From Paenibacillus marchantiae (GTDB lineage Bacteria > Bacillota > Bacilli > Paenibacillales > Paenibacillaceae): a DNA stretch of 64,000 nt. Numbering within the stretch: the first letter of the stretch is position 1; every line of letters starts with the position of its first letter. The stretch is taken from NCBI RefSeq assembly GCF_028771845.1, contig NZ_CP118270.1, forward strand, positions 6,882,001 to 6,946,000. The letters run 5' to 3'. The notes beneath the pieces are model-generated. The model was not told the origin of the DNA. It was given only the letters and a program-made list of their open reading frames with translations, and made no database searches. Of the stretch, positions 10,401 to 18,126 are shown in pieces. Both the position numbers and the translations under genes were made by a program.

Positions 10401-12722
10401 GCTACCTACAGCAGCCTGTTGTAGTTCTGTCCCCGATACCGAGTCTGCTGTCAAATGGTCCGCACTTATGGACCCATGCCGAAGTTTGTTGCCAGTAATA
10501 CTGCCATCAGCGAATAATTCCGGCGAGCGTATTTCTTCCGACAAATGTTCCAAGGAAACGGCATGCTGCTTCAGGTGATATCCGCGAATGGTTCCTGATG
10601 GAATATGTTTGGCGTTAATGCTCTCTGCCATAATCTTGGAAGAAGTCACGCTGCCGTCTGCCAGTTTAGCTGACGTGACAGCAAAATCCGCCAGTTTATC
10701 TGTGGCAACACTCTCTGGTGAAAGCTTGGGGGAGGTAACCGCATGATCTGTTAGATGAGGCGGAAAAATGGACCCGCCAGCCAGCTGGGCTGAAGTTACA
10801 CTATCAATAGCCAATTTATCTGTTGTGACCGCGGCCCGTGCAATCGCATCCGTTTCAACACTGCCTGGCTGAAGATGAGGCACACCTACGGCATGTTCTG
10901 TCAGATGTTCCGATTTCACTGCATAAGGTCTCAGAGCCTCGGAACCCACGCTGCCTGGAGCCAAATGTGTACCTGTGACTCCACCACTCGTAAGATGCGA
11001 GGATATAACACTTCCCGGGGCAAGCGCTCTGCTACTCACCGATGCCGTTCCAAGCTTTTCTGTTGTCACACTTCCATCCGCGAGTTTAACGTCTGTAACG
11101 GCAGCATCCTGCAATTCATACGTACCCACGGCCGACTCTGCAAGATGCCGCTCACACACCACGTCGTCTGCGAGAGCATCTCCGGACACACTTGCGGTAG
11201 ATAGATGAGTTGCCTCGATGCTCCCACTTGCAATGTGAATGGAGTGAATTGCGGAATTGTCCACATGTACCGGTGTAATTCCCCGATTCGCAATGTGTTC
11301 CGCACGAATGGACCCTTTGGCAAGATGTTTACCTTGTACGGCTTCATCCGCAATTTTGGAAGAAATGACGCTCTGATCAGAGATCTTGGATGCCGTAATG
11401 GACTGCTCCAGCAATTTTGCTGTTCCCACAGACTGGTCTGCCAGTTTGCTGCTGGTTACTGCACCTTCCGTCAAATGCTCACTGCCCACTTCTCCATTGC
11501 CAATCTGCTCCTTGCCAACGGAATGAGCGCGAATCTGGCTTGATCCGATTGAACCGTCCAAGAGATGTCTTCCACTTAGTGAACCCTCAGCTAAATGTCT
11601 TGTTTGTATGGACCCATCCTCTATCTGGTCACTTCCAATACTGCCATTTAATAGTTGTGAACGACCGACAGACCCTTCTGCCAGATGTGTCTGTTTAACA
11701 GCACCTGCCTGAATATGGTGAGACTCGATGGATAGTTCTTCGATTTTGCTGCCTGTGACAGCAGCTTCCCGAATTTTGGATGTAGTCACTGCATCGTCAG
11801 CCAGTTTGGAGGTATTCACAGCTCCCCCCGTGAGATGTCTTGTATCCACCCCGCTAATCGCAATCTTGTCTCCAGTTACGGCATGATTCTTGATTAATTC
11901 TTCCGTTACCAGCATGCGGCTGAGATGTCTTGTGCCGATGGAACCGTCGGCAATTTTGGCCGAATCGATGACCTGGTTGCCAAGCTTCTGAGAAGTAATG
12001 CTGCCATCTCTGATTTTCTCACCTGCAATAGAAGCATTTCGTATTTTATGACCAGACACAGAGCCGTCAATCAGGTGCTCCTCAGATACAGACGCTTCCG
12101 CAAGTTTCGCTGAAACAATGGCCCCGTCTGCTATGTGTATGCTGGTCACCGCATAATCCTGCAATGCTTCACTGCCGACCGCATCCGGTTTCAGCTTGGA
12201 GGCATCCACAGAGAAAGGAGCCAGTTTGCTCTCCGTAACAGCAAATTCACTCAAGTCGTCCGTGTAGATATAGTGTCCGGTATGACCAGGCATCTGGTTC
12301 TGGTTCAGGATCTGCAACCGGTCCCTGCTTGCTGTTTCTTGCTTGTTGATACCCAGCTCTTCTTCCAAAACAAGCGGAGCCACGCTGCTGACCTGAATCT
12401 GCTTTTCCAGGATATCTTGCGTCTCGACGACTTTCTCGCTATCAGACTCTACGGGTTCCGGTTTGATGGCTTTGGTTACGATCTCCAGGTCTTCCAGCTC
12501 GTTCGTTGAAGCAGGTAGCTCCATTGATTCGGATAGGAATTCTTCTGATGCCTGAATGGCCTTCGAATTCCGTTTATTTGTATTCAAGCGTTCTTCCCTA
12601 TTCGAAGTGAAACCTGAGTCCATTGTGTCTGACCGTCGATTGGTCAGATCCAGTTCCTTAAATTTAGGACTCACATGCCGCAGTTTTGGCGTAGGAACCT
12701 TCTTATTGCCTTTTTTACTCAT
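7491..12722 (-). CDS. giant WIAG-tail protein made of ten-residue repeats
   Basis: The 1743-residue protein starts at an ATG with GGAAGGAG 8 nt upstream. Residues 1-155 are charged and probably disordered, with no signal peptide. Residues about 157-1510 are an uninterrupted array of roughly 135 ten-residue units of the form S-V-T-S-A-K-L-A-D-G, with hydrophobic residues every fifth position. A Gln/Pro-rich linker follows, then three more repeats and a C-terminal domain of about 90 residues ending LLSWIAAGPSV, the motif that names WIAG-tail proteins. In the middle, seven decads form a 70-residue super-repeat present in about nine near-identical copies. The five-residue hydrophobic spacing suggests a beta-solenoid rod. 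Its function is unknown. The neighbouring YheC/YheD gene and the lack of a Sec signal make a spore-surface filament plausible; that is inference. Confidence 0.85.
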   Translation of the reverse strand: MSKKGNKKVPTPKLRHVSPKFKELDLTNRRSDTMDSGFTSNREERLNTNKRNSKAIQASEEFLSESMELPASTNELEDLEIVTKAIKPEPVESDSEKVVETQDILEKQIQVSSVAPLVLEEELGINKQETASRDRLQILNQNQMPGHTGHYIYTDDLSEFAVTESKLAPFSVDASKLKPDAVGSEALQDYAVTSIHIADGAIVSAKLAEASVSEEHLIDGSVSGHKIRNASIAGEKIRDGSITSQKLGNQVIDSAKIADGSIGTRHLSRMLVTEELIKNHAVTGDKIAISGVDTRHLTGGAVNTSKLADDAVTTSKIREAAVTGSKIEELSIESHHIQAGAVKQTHLAEGSVGRSQLLNGSIGSDQIEDGSIQTRHLAEGSLSGRHLLDGSIGSSQIRAHSVGKEQIGNGEVGSEHLTEGAVTSSKLADQSVGTAKLLEQSITASKISDQSVISSKIADEAVQGKHLAKGSIRAEHIANRGITPVHVDNSAIHSIHIASGSIEATHLSTASVSGDALADDVVCERHLAESAVGTYELQDAAVTDVKLADGSVTTEKLGTASVSSRALAPGSVISSHLTSGGVTGTHLAPGSVGSEALRPYAVKSEHLTEHAVGVPHLQPGSVETDAIARAAVTTDKLAIDSVTSAQLAGGSIFPPHLTDHAVTSPKLSPESVATDKLADFAVTSAKLADGSVTSSKIMAESINAKHIPSGTIRGYHLKQHAVSLEHLSEEIRSPELFADGSITGNKLRHGSISADHLTADSVSGTELQQAAVGSEHLQPSVVQSVHLAEGSVKSDHLGTQVVSSQHLKADIIHEEHIAEQVVTSHHLAPGSVETDHLAPLSITAAHLQPGLISGLHLQAESTSAVHLQQGAVHSRHIQDGEILPHHIHERSIGTSHLEEEAVSTIILQDESVTRSKLATGSVDGSKLAAGTVSATHIANESVQTRHIQEGAILADHIQECSIGSVHLDEESVSAVHLQNGSVTSAKLADGSINGSKLLEGTVSGIHIASESVQSEHIQADAIHADHIQERSIGTTHLEEEAVSAIHLQNGSVISAKLADGSVTGSKLIEDAVSGIHIASESVQSRHIQAGVILADHIQEHSIGMLHLEQEAVSAIHLQNGSVTSTKLADGSVTGSKLLEGAVSDIHIADDSVQSRHIQEGTILANHIQERSIGTAHLEEESVSAIHLQNGSVTSAKLADSSITGSKLLEGTVSGIHIASESVQSEHIQAGAIQADHIQERSIGTTHLEEEAVSAVHLQNGSVTSAKLADGSISGSKLLEDAVLGSHIASESVQTRHIQAGAILADHIQEHSIGTSHLEEEVISAVHLQNGSVTSAKLADGSVSSSKLLEDAVSDVHIANGSVQSSHIQERAIHADHIQERSIGISHLKAESVSSIHLHNGSITSAKMADGSVNGNKLLEGAVSAIHIADKSVQSRHIQDGTILADHIQERSIRTTHLEEEAVSGIHLQNGSVTSAKLADGSVNGSKLSEQSITSNHLNAGIVGPAHLSEEIWNAIRQFSGETLEQLAAIKRQEGLLQTENEVVPPSQPAIVVEPSSVDLKETQFIQTSGQELGQQQEHPSQANQLGDSLTTAGTVQPQLPLPQPEFSHEIDGIKEFKLREQAVKQEHLSDGAVGSSQLQHGAVGPEHLSFQPVRSVSRQPVVQQFGMEAFILPEDEQCVEVTVAFEESFISEHYVIVAMCNDRGFQVSLLSQSEDEAVLEVSRTTGSTHTYGLLSWIAAGPSV
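8230..10120 (-). repeat. 210-bp tandem super-repeat inside the WIAG-tail gene, about 9 copies
   Basis: The coding sequence repeats with a 210-nt period. The same segment (gatcagcaaggat-like, encoding ILADHIQE) recurs at about 8388, 8598, 8808, 9018, 9228, 9438, 9648, 9858 and 10068. Each unit encodes seven decapeptides. Units are much more alike than the decads outside this block, which indicates recent tandem duplication or homogenisation; copy number is likely to vary between strains and be misassembled from short reads. Confidence 0.9.
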
Positions 12723-13116
12723 ACAGCTAGCTCCTTCCTCTAACGTTCGTCTCCGGCATCTTATGCGTCAGTATGGGCATCTGCCACTGTAATTCATGAC
12801 TTTGGTGGGTTACATTTTCATCGCTGCACAAGCTTCAAGGTATGAATGATCGAGCTGTCCCTATTGAAATAGGCTGTACCCGTTCACTTATGTAAGGCGG
12901 CTGTCCACGCCCCTACCCCAGAGATGTCATACGATATCATGTAAGCCATTTGCATAAATCCATATGATGCAAAGGGCTGGAAAGAGCACTCTTTGATGCA
13001 TATCGAAGCATCATGATTCCGGTCTGCGTTATCGTGATGTCCAACCATGCGGTGACAGGCCGGCATTCCATGGATGGACGATCCATGGTCGCGATAACAT
13101 TGAAGGAGGAACGGTC
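12723..13116. other. divergent intergenic region WIAG protein / YheC-YheD protein
   Basis: About 390 nt without a credible gene. It holds both ribosome binding sites at its ends. A sigma-K-like CATACGATA (12928-12936) lies on the plus strand, but the expected upstream AC element is poorly spaced. No hairpin with a U-run was seen. Confidence 0.4.
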
Positions 13117-14247
13117 ATGCTACAAGAAACGATCGGTATTCTGTTCGATTCACGCATGTACCGGGGGATACCGGCTGGAAGGACGGGTCAGGAATCACTC
13201 GCGAATGTTGAACAGGCAGCGGCCTGTTATGGATTAACCCCTTGTTTTTTGCGGCTGGAAGACGTGGATTCGGACAACAAAACCTGTATGGCTTATGTAA
13301 AAAAAGAGGGTATATACGTTCGTCAAAGGATGCCATTGCCCTCCGTTATTCATAACCGGGCTCTCCAGCTTCGCCGTTCGGAGCAGCATCAGGTGACCAA
13401 ACTGCTGTTGCAGGGCATACAGGTTTACAATGTCCGCAATCGATACCGAAAAGACCACATTCACGAGATGCTTTATCAGGACCCCGGTCTCAGGCAACAT
13501 CTCCCCCGTGCGGTCAACGCTACACCTGATTCTTTGGCATATATGATGGAACATTACGATGATCTGGTGATCAAGCCATGCAGCGGAAGCATTGGTCACG
13601 GCATTATGCGGATATTCCAAAAGGACGGTCAATGGAAACTGACATGTGAGACAAGGACTTCACGCAAGGGATGGGCCACCTTTCGACTGAATAAGGGACA
13701 ACTGCCATCAGCCACCCTGCGCCGTATTTTCCGGCATGCCTATCTCATTGAAGAACGCATACCTCTGGTTCGTTTTGAGGGAAGACCTGTAGATCTGCGG
13801 GTATCCGTGCAACGAGGAAGTGACGGATTGTGGGCGATCACAGGCATATTCGCCAAGGTGGCTCCGGCGCATACGTTTGTCACGAATATCGCCCAAGGCA
13901 GCAAAGTCATGAAGCTGGCTGAAGCTCTTGACTTGCAGGCAACCGACTGGCATGCACTTGAACTGGAGGCCAGAATCCGGTCTGTCGGGCTCCGAATCGC
14001 ACGGACGCTGGCTTCGAGCCTGCCTCATCTTGCGGACCTCGGACTTGATCTGGGGATCACAGAGAAGGGCCAGATTTATTTTATCGAATGCAACGGAAGG
14101 GATCAGCGCTACGGTTTCCGCAAGGCCGGAATGACGGAGACTTGGAAAGCCAGCTACCGGCAGCCGATGGCTTATGGACGTCTGCTGCTGGAGCAGAATT
14201 CGCGCATACCAAGGCAACCCCAGACGTATGATCGCGGCCTATATTGA
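13117..14247 (+). CDS. YheC/YheD family ATP-grasp protein (spore-associated)
   Basis: The 376-residue protein starts 8 nt after AAGGAGGAA. The N-terminal part (IGILFDSRMYRG) is followed by a pre-ATP-grasp region, then an ATP-grasp core: VIKPCSGSIGHGIMRI (about 151-166), LIEERIPLV, VDLRVSVQRG and the metal-binding end GQIYFIECNGRDQRYGF. These match the YheC/YheD family, which in Bacillus is associated with the endospore coat. ATP-grasp enzymes ligate a carboxylate to an amine or thiol, so a peptide-modifying role on spore proteins is possible, but substrates are unknown. It is transcribed away from the WIAG gene and lies 85 nt before psd. Confidence 0.85.
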   Translation: MLQETIGILFDSRMYRGIPAGRTGQESLANVEQAAACYGLTPCFLRLEDVDSDNKTCMAYVKKEGIYVRQRMPLPSVIHNRALQLRRSEQHQVTKLLLQGIQVYNVRNRYRKDHIHEMLYQDPGLRQHLPRAVNATPDSLAYMMEHYDDLVIKPCSGSIGHGIMRIFQKDGQWKLTCETRTSRKGWATFRLNKGQLPSATLRRIFRHAYLIEERIPLVRFEGRPVDLRVSVQRGSDGLWAITGIFAKVAPAHTFVTNIAQGSKVMKLAEALDLQATDWHALELEARIRSVGLRIARTLASSLPHLADLGLDLGITEKGQIYFIECNGRDQRYGFRKAGMTETWKASYRQPMAYGRLLLEQNSRIPRQPQTYDRGLY

Positions 14248-14282
14248 TTTCGTGGGCATTCTGTGTCAATATTATGCAGAAC

Positions 14283-14299
14283 GGCCGGCCCTGCCGGCC
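14283..14299 (+). other. GC hairpin between YheC/YheD gene and psd
   Basis: GGCCGGC (14283-14289) pairs with GCCGGCC (14293-14299) around a 3-nt loop. No U-run follows, so it is not a standard terminator; it may influence mRNA stability between the two genes. Confidence 0.35.
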
Positions 14300-14332
14300 T
14301 TGAAGTTCGCACTAACCCTAAGGGGGATATTC

Positions 14333-15124
14333 ATGGCAAAAACGCTGTTGCGGTTAATGACCGAGCTTTCTTCTCGCAAATGGATCTCCCGGACTGTGGG
14401 AGCCTTCTCCAAGAGCCGGGGAAGCAAGGCATTTATCCCTTATTTTGTCCGGACCTACGACATCCCTGTTCAGGAAGCTGAGAAAGACTGGAAGGAATAT
14501 CGTTCATTGAATGATTTCTTTACCCGTAAACTTAAACCGGGCATGCGCCCGCTTGAACTTTCAGAACATGCACTGATCAGTCCGGTCGATGCCAAAATCA
14601 CGGCAGCCGGTCCTGTATCTGCTGGAACGCTCCTGAATGTTAAGGGACAAAATTATACACTTGCTGAATTATTAAACCACTCACCACATCTGGAGAAGTA
14701 CAAGCACGGTTATGCCTTTGTCCTGTATCTCAGCCCACGCGACTATCACCGCATTCATGCTCCTGTTAGCGGTCGCCGCATTGAGAGTGAACATATTAAG
14801 GGCAAGGTTTATCCCGTAAATGATTTTGGTCTGACCCATATGAAATCGGTGCTGAGTCGGAACGAACGGCTCATTACGTATATTGCTCATGATTATGGAG
14901 AAGTTGCTGTCGTGAAAGTAGGCGCAATGAATGTGAGCAGCATACAGTACGCTGGTGCGGATGTAAGTTCATGGGCACAAGGCGATGATCTCGCATATTT
15001 TGAATTCGGTTCCACCGTCGTACTGTTAACACAGAGCGGTACATTCGAACCGGACCCAGGCTTGCAGCCTGGCGACTCCGTCAAAATGGGAGAATTGCTC
15101 GGTCGGTTAAAACCAATCCATTGA
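14333..15124 (+). CDS. psd: phosphatidylserine decarboxylase proenzyme
   Basis: The start is the ATG at 14333 with AGGGGGA 5 nt upstream; the frame is open further upstream into the preceding gene but without a ribosome binding site. The 263-residue length equals that of Gram-positive Psd. The self-cleavage site is FGST at 225-228, where Ser227 becomes the pyruvoyl group; Asp86 in SPVDAK and His142 in RDYHRIHAP complete the catalytic triad. The membrane-bound enzyme converts phosphatidylserine to phosphatidylethanolamine. A terminator follows directly. Confidence 0.95.
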   Translation: MAKTLLRLMTELSSRKWISRTVGAFSKSRGSKAFIPYFVRTYDIPVQEAEKDWKEYRSLNDFFTRKLKPGMRPLELSEHALISPVDAKITAAGPVSAGTLLNVKGQNYTLAELLNHSPHLEKYKHGYAFVLYLSPRDYHRIHAPVSGRRIESEHIKGKVYPVNDFGLTHMKSVLSRNERLITYIAHDYGEVAVVKVGAMNVSSIQYAGADVSSWAQGDDLAYFEFGSTVVLLTQSGTFEPDPGLQPGDSVKMGELLGRLKPIH

Positions 15125-15133
15125 GCAATACGC

Positions 15134-15168
15134 AGATGATTCCTGAATAACAGGAGTCATCTTTTTTA
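15134..15168 (+). terminator. intrinsic terminator of psd
   Basis: AGATGATTCCTG (15134-15145) pairs with CAGGAGTCATCT (15151-15162) around an AATAA loop with one G-U/C difference, and is followed by TTTTTT. Confidence 0.85.
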
Positions 15169-15227
15169 ATTTCTGATCTCAAGAAACAGATTACACAGAA
15201 CTTTGGCCTATATAAAAAAATAAATAT

Positions 15228-15290
15228 AAAAAGGTACTCACAGCCGGAACACCTTTTAAGGGTAAAGTGTCCAGGCTATGAGTACCTTTT
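15228..15290 (-). terminator. long hairpin, terminator for the minus-strand AraC transcript
   Basis: A 12-bp outer stem (AAAGGTACTCA-type at 15230-15240 with its complement at 15279-15289) continues inward with an imperfect second stem (GCCGGAACAC with GTGTCCAGGC). In the minus direction it is followed by TTTTTATATTTATTTTTTT, a strong U-rich tract. It lies about 335 nt past the end of the AraC gene, suggesting the transcript includes the small frame at 15415-15531. Confidence 0.7.
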
Positions 15291-15414
15291 GCCGATCAGA
15301 GAATCCGATTATCCGCTTCAGAGCTATGTAGAAGTCAGGATGATTACCGTTCCCATTCCATGTATACATGCAATACGAAGCTAAGCTTCGTCATATTGGT
15401 TTTCTGACCATTCC

Positions 15415-15531
15415 TTAAAACCATACGTCCTGCATTTCCTCTGCCGGTTTGGAGCGGCGCAGGCGGTTCCGGAAAATATTAAAGCCCCTGATAGAGCATC
15501 CCCGGTTGCGGACCCGACGTTTTCCGTTCAT
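15415..15531 (-). CDS. possible small basic protein, 38 residues
   Basis: An ATG at 15531 (or the GTG immediately before it) is preceded by AAAGGGGGAACTT, an excellent ribosome binding site. The 38-residue product is Arg rich (RRVRNRG, FRNRLRRS), has one Cys and ends in VWF. There is no signal peptide or membrane segment, and I do not recognise a family. It lies between the AraC gene and a minus-strand terminator on the same strand, so it could be co-transcribed with it. Evidence is only the binding site and the position. Confidence 0.4.
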   Translation of the reverse strand: MNGKRRVRNRGCSIRGFNIFRNRLRRSKPAEEMQDVWF

Positions 15532-15625
15532 CACAAGTTCCCCCTTTCGATCGTCTGGAATGCTACATACTTACCCCTGCTTCCCAGAATTGAAACGTTA
15601 CCATATTCTACCGGACAGAGAGGCC

Positions 15626-16411
15626 CTAACGAATCTCGGACGGACTTTTGCCGGTATACTGCTTGAACTGACGACTGAAGAAAAAGATATCGCGGTACCC
15701 CAGGGCATCTGCCACTTCGGTCACATTCATGCCGGTATGCACCAACAGATGCTCAGCCCGCTCAATGCGCATGCGAATGATATAGGATTGCACGGACGAA
15801 CCAATCAATTCCTTGAACTTGATCGAGAAGTATCGCGGCGATAATCCAGCCCTTGCAGCGAGGTCTTCCACGCGATGTGTTATCCCCGGATGCTGGCGTA
15901 CATAGTTAGCTACCTCCTGGATGACATCGGACAACTGGTTGCTCACCTTTTTCTCCACAGGAGCTTCTGTATCTGCACGCAGCAAATGAATCATCAGCTG
16001 TTTCAGAATCAGTCGGCTCTCCTCATCCCGCCCATATACATCGGATAGGAACAATCTTACATAACGAGCCAGCAAGTGCTCGAATTCCACCGTTTCCAGT
16101 ACCTCACGATAGGACTGGGGAACATCATTAACGGGTATATCTACATCAAAATGAATATACGTTAGTACCAACGGTTTTTGCTTATTATGTGTTGCAGTAG
16201 GATGATCGCCTGGCCTGAACAGAAAACAACTACCCTTGCCAACTTCATACGATCGGTCATTCAGCACAACGGTCCCTTCACCACTCCATACATAAAATAA
16301 GTCATAGTTTTGCATCGGTTTTTCCCGCTTTTGCCACTTCCATCCCGGTTCGCAGACAATTTTGGCGACGGCGGGCAAAATAACAAAAGATGACGGCGAT
16401 GCCTGCAGCAT
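15626..16411 (-). CDS. AraC-family transcriptional regulator with cupin sensor domain
   Basis: The 261-residue protein has an N-terminal cupin-like AraC binding domain (about 10-150, with YDLFYVWSGEGTVVLNDRSYEV and FLFRPGDHPTA) and a C-terminal double helix-turn-helix (RVEDLAARAGLSPRYFSIKFKEL, NVTEVADALGYRDIFFFSRQFKQ). Such regulators sense sugars or similar small ligands. GGGGGAG lies 7 nt before the ATG. No catabolic gene is adjacent, so the target is not evident. Confidence 0.88.
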   Translation of the reverse strand: MLQASPSSFVILPAVAKIVCEPGWKWQKREKPMQNYDLFYVWSGEGTVVLNDRSYEVGKGSCFLFRPGDHPTATHNKQKPLVLTYIHFDVDIPVNDVPQSYREVLETVEFEHLLARYVRLFLSDVYGRDEESRLILKQLMIHLLRADTEAPVEKKVSNQLSDVIQEVANYVRQHPGITHRVEDLAARAGLSPRYFSIKFKELIGSSVQSYIIRMRIERAEHLLVHTGMNVTEVADALGYRDIFFFSRQFKQYTGKSPSEIR

Positions 16412-16532
16412 GTCGCCACTCCCCCTTGAAAGTTAATCTCTTTTGCATACTGCATCAAAAATGATGCGATATGTGTTTATATATTTCTGCTCCTGCTGGA
16501 GCGAAACGTCTTATTCCATTATACAGCGGAAT

Positions 16533-17990
16533 TCACCGAAACGAAAATGTGCACTTCTCCCATGCTAACCGCATTCGCCTTATCCCCTCTTCAATCTCCT
16601 CTTTCTCCAGATGTGCAAAGCCAAAACACACAGCCGGCGGACCTGGAGTCAGCCAATAACGAACCGCATCACGGAATACGACACCTTCTTCCTGAGCCAG
16701 TGCCTTGAACCGCTCGTAACTGTCAATATCCCCTTTCCACGTAGCATAAATATGCAATCCAGCATCCCCAGGCTGCATGATGAAAGGTTCCGGTAATTCC
16801 CGCTTCATCTCACTGACAAAAAAAGCATGCCGTTCCCCATAGAGACGGGTTAACCGTCTTAGATGGCGCAAATACCCTCCTCGGGCCATAAACTTCGCAA
16901 GTGCACGCTGCTCCAGAAGGGCAGGAGGTACGGGTTCGTACAGTGCTTTTGCAGCGATCAGTGGCTGCACCAGACTGGGTGGCAGAACCGCGTAACCAAG
17001 CCGGAAGGATGCAACCATCGTTTGTGAGAACGATCCGACATAAATGACCCGTTGTTCACGATCGAGTACTTTGAGCGGTTCAATCGGCCTACCTCCCCAG
17101 CGAAATTCACTATCATAATCATCTTCAATAATGACGGCATTTCGCTCCGAGGCCCATTCAAGTATTGCTCTCCGTCTGTCCAGACCAAGGACAGCCCCTG
17201 TAGGAAACTGGCGGGTAGGTGTCACAAATAACGTCTGTGCTTCCCAGGACTGCGGAATAATCCCCCCGGTATCTACTTCCGCTGGAATAATCTTTCCTCC
17301 GCAGGACTTAACGGCATGAGCAATTCCCTTATATCCCGGGTTTTCCAATACAACAGCGGCCCCCTCAGGGATAAGCAGCTGTGCTATCAAAGTGATGCCC
17401 TGCATGGAACCACTAAACAGTACGATCTGTGATGCCTCAGCCTGAATGCCCCGTGTCCACCTCAGATGTGATGCGATGGCCTCACGTAGTTCAAGGTCTC
17501 CAGCAGCACCACTTCGTTCATGCGATCCGCTCCGATGAACGGCGGCCAGCGCACTTTTCCATTCCGCTTGTGGGAAATGCTCGGCAGGCATACGCTGTAC
17601 ATGGAAGTTGATGACCCGTTGCTCCCGGTCAATGGCTGACGGTTTTTCCTTTTCATTCTGAATATTCAGCGTACTCACCCGCTCTCCCCATGGAGAAAGT
17701 TGAATCATTGCCTCCTGCTCTGCATGGTCCTGTGCTGTTATGGTGTCCGAAACAAAAGTCCCTCTTCCCCTATGCGCTCGCACGTAACCATCAGCCAGCA
17801 GCATGTCATATACCTGTGCCACGGAGCCGCGTGACATTTCATATTGACGTGCTAACTCTCGAGTGGAAGGCAGTCTTGTGCCTCCAACCAGCGTCCCTGC
17901 ATGAATGGCGTCACGCAAAGCATGGTACAATGCCTCGTATTTGTAACGGTGTTGAACCACGTATGAATCCATAGGCAGCCACAATTCCAT
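16533..17990 (-). CDS. MocR/PdxR-type regulator (GntR HTH fused to aminotransferase fold) lacking the PLP lysine
   Basis: I start at the ATG at 17990 (GAGG 6 nt upstream); the frame is open upstream to 18059 without a binding site. Residues 15-80 are a GntR winged helix (LRDAIHAGTLVGGTRLPSTRELA, SRGSVAQVYDML). After a linker, residues about 130-485 have the type I aminotransferase fold, including IIEDDYDSEFRWGG. The site that normally reads SFSK and forms the PLP Schiff base reads GSFSQTMVASFRLGY here (CAA codon), so the lysine is replaced by Gln. The gene diverges from a PNPOx-like gene, the classic MocR target arrangement, and its own promoter carries two direct repeats. Confidence 0.88.
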   Translation of the reverse strand: MELWLPMDSYVVQHRYKYEALYHALRDAIHAGTLVGGTRLPSTRELARQYEMSRGSVAQVYDMLLADGYVRAHRGRGTFVSDTITAQDHAEQEAMIQLSPWGERVSTLNIQNEKEKPSAIDREQRVINFHVQRMPAEHFPQAEWKSALAAVHRSGSHERSGAAGDLELREAIASHLRWTRGIQAEASQIVLFSGSMQGITLIAQLLIPEGAAVVLENPGYKGIAHAVKSCGGKIIPAEVDTGGIIPQSWEAQTLFVTPTRQFPTGAVLGLDRRRAILEWASERNAVIIEDDYDSEFRWGGRPIEPLKVLDREQRVIYVGSFSQTMVASFRLGYAVLPPSLVQPLIAAKALYEPVPPALLEQRALAKFMARGGYLRHLRRLTRLYGERHAFFVSEMKRELPEPFIMQPGDAGLHIYATWKGDIDSYERFKALAQEEGVVFRDAVRYWLTPGPPAVCFGFAHLEKEEIEEGIRRMRLAWEKCTFSFR

Positions 17991-18010
17991 CGTGCACCTC
18001 TTTTTCCAAA

Positions 18011-18059
18011 TAAATTGGTCTATTAAAGTGAATGTAAATTGGATCTTTTTATATGTCAA
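18011..18059 (-). promoter_or_regulatory. mocR-type promoter with overlapping direct repeats
   Basis: On the minus strand TTGACA (18059-18054), a 17-nt spacer and TACATT (18036-18031) form a sigma-A promoter. Two direct copies of TAAATTGG (18011-18018 and 18035-18042) with the same downstream TCT lie 24 bp apart and overlap the -10 region. MocR/PdxR regulators typically bind direct repeats in such divergent regions, so autoregulation and control of the PNPOx gene are likely. Confidence 0.6.
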
Positions 18060-18126
18060 TGCAAGTTCTAATGTTATGGCTAAGGTACAGTGATTTAATC
18101 CACATGCTATTCAAGGGGGAACACCG

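Noticed and set aside
12928-12936. Sigma-K-like CATACGATA as promoter of the YheC/YheD gene
   Set aside because: The -10 match is exact, but the nearest upstream AC elements are 12 or 19 nt away instead of 16-17, and the leader would be about 175 nt. Kept only as a weak possibility.
15525-15580. TTTCGATCG near 15548 as a further copy of the dispersed element
   Set aside because: The match is limited to about 9 nt and coincides with the ribosome binding region of the small frame; no stems or other blocks of the element are present.
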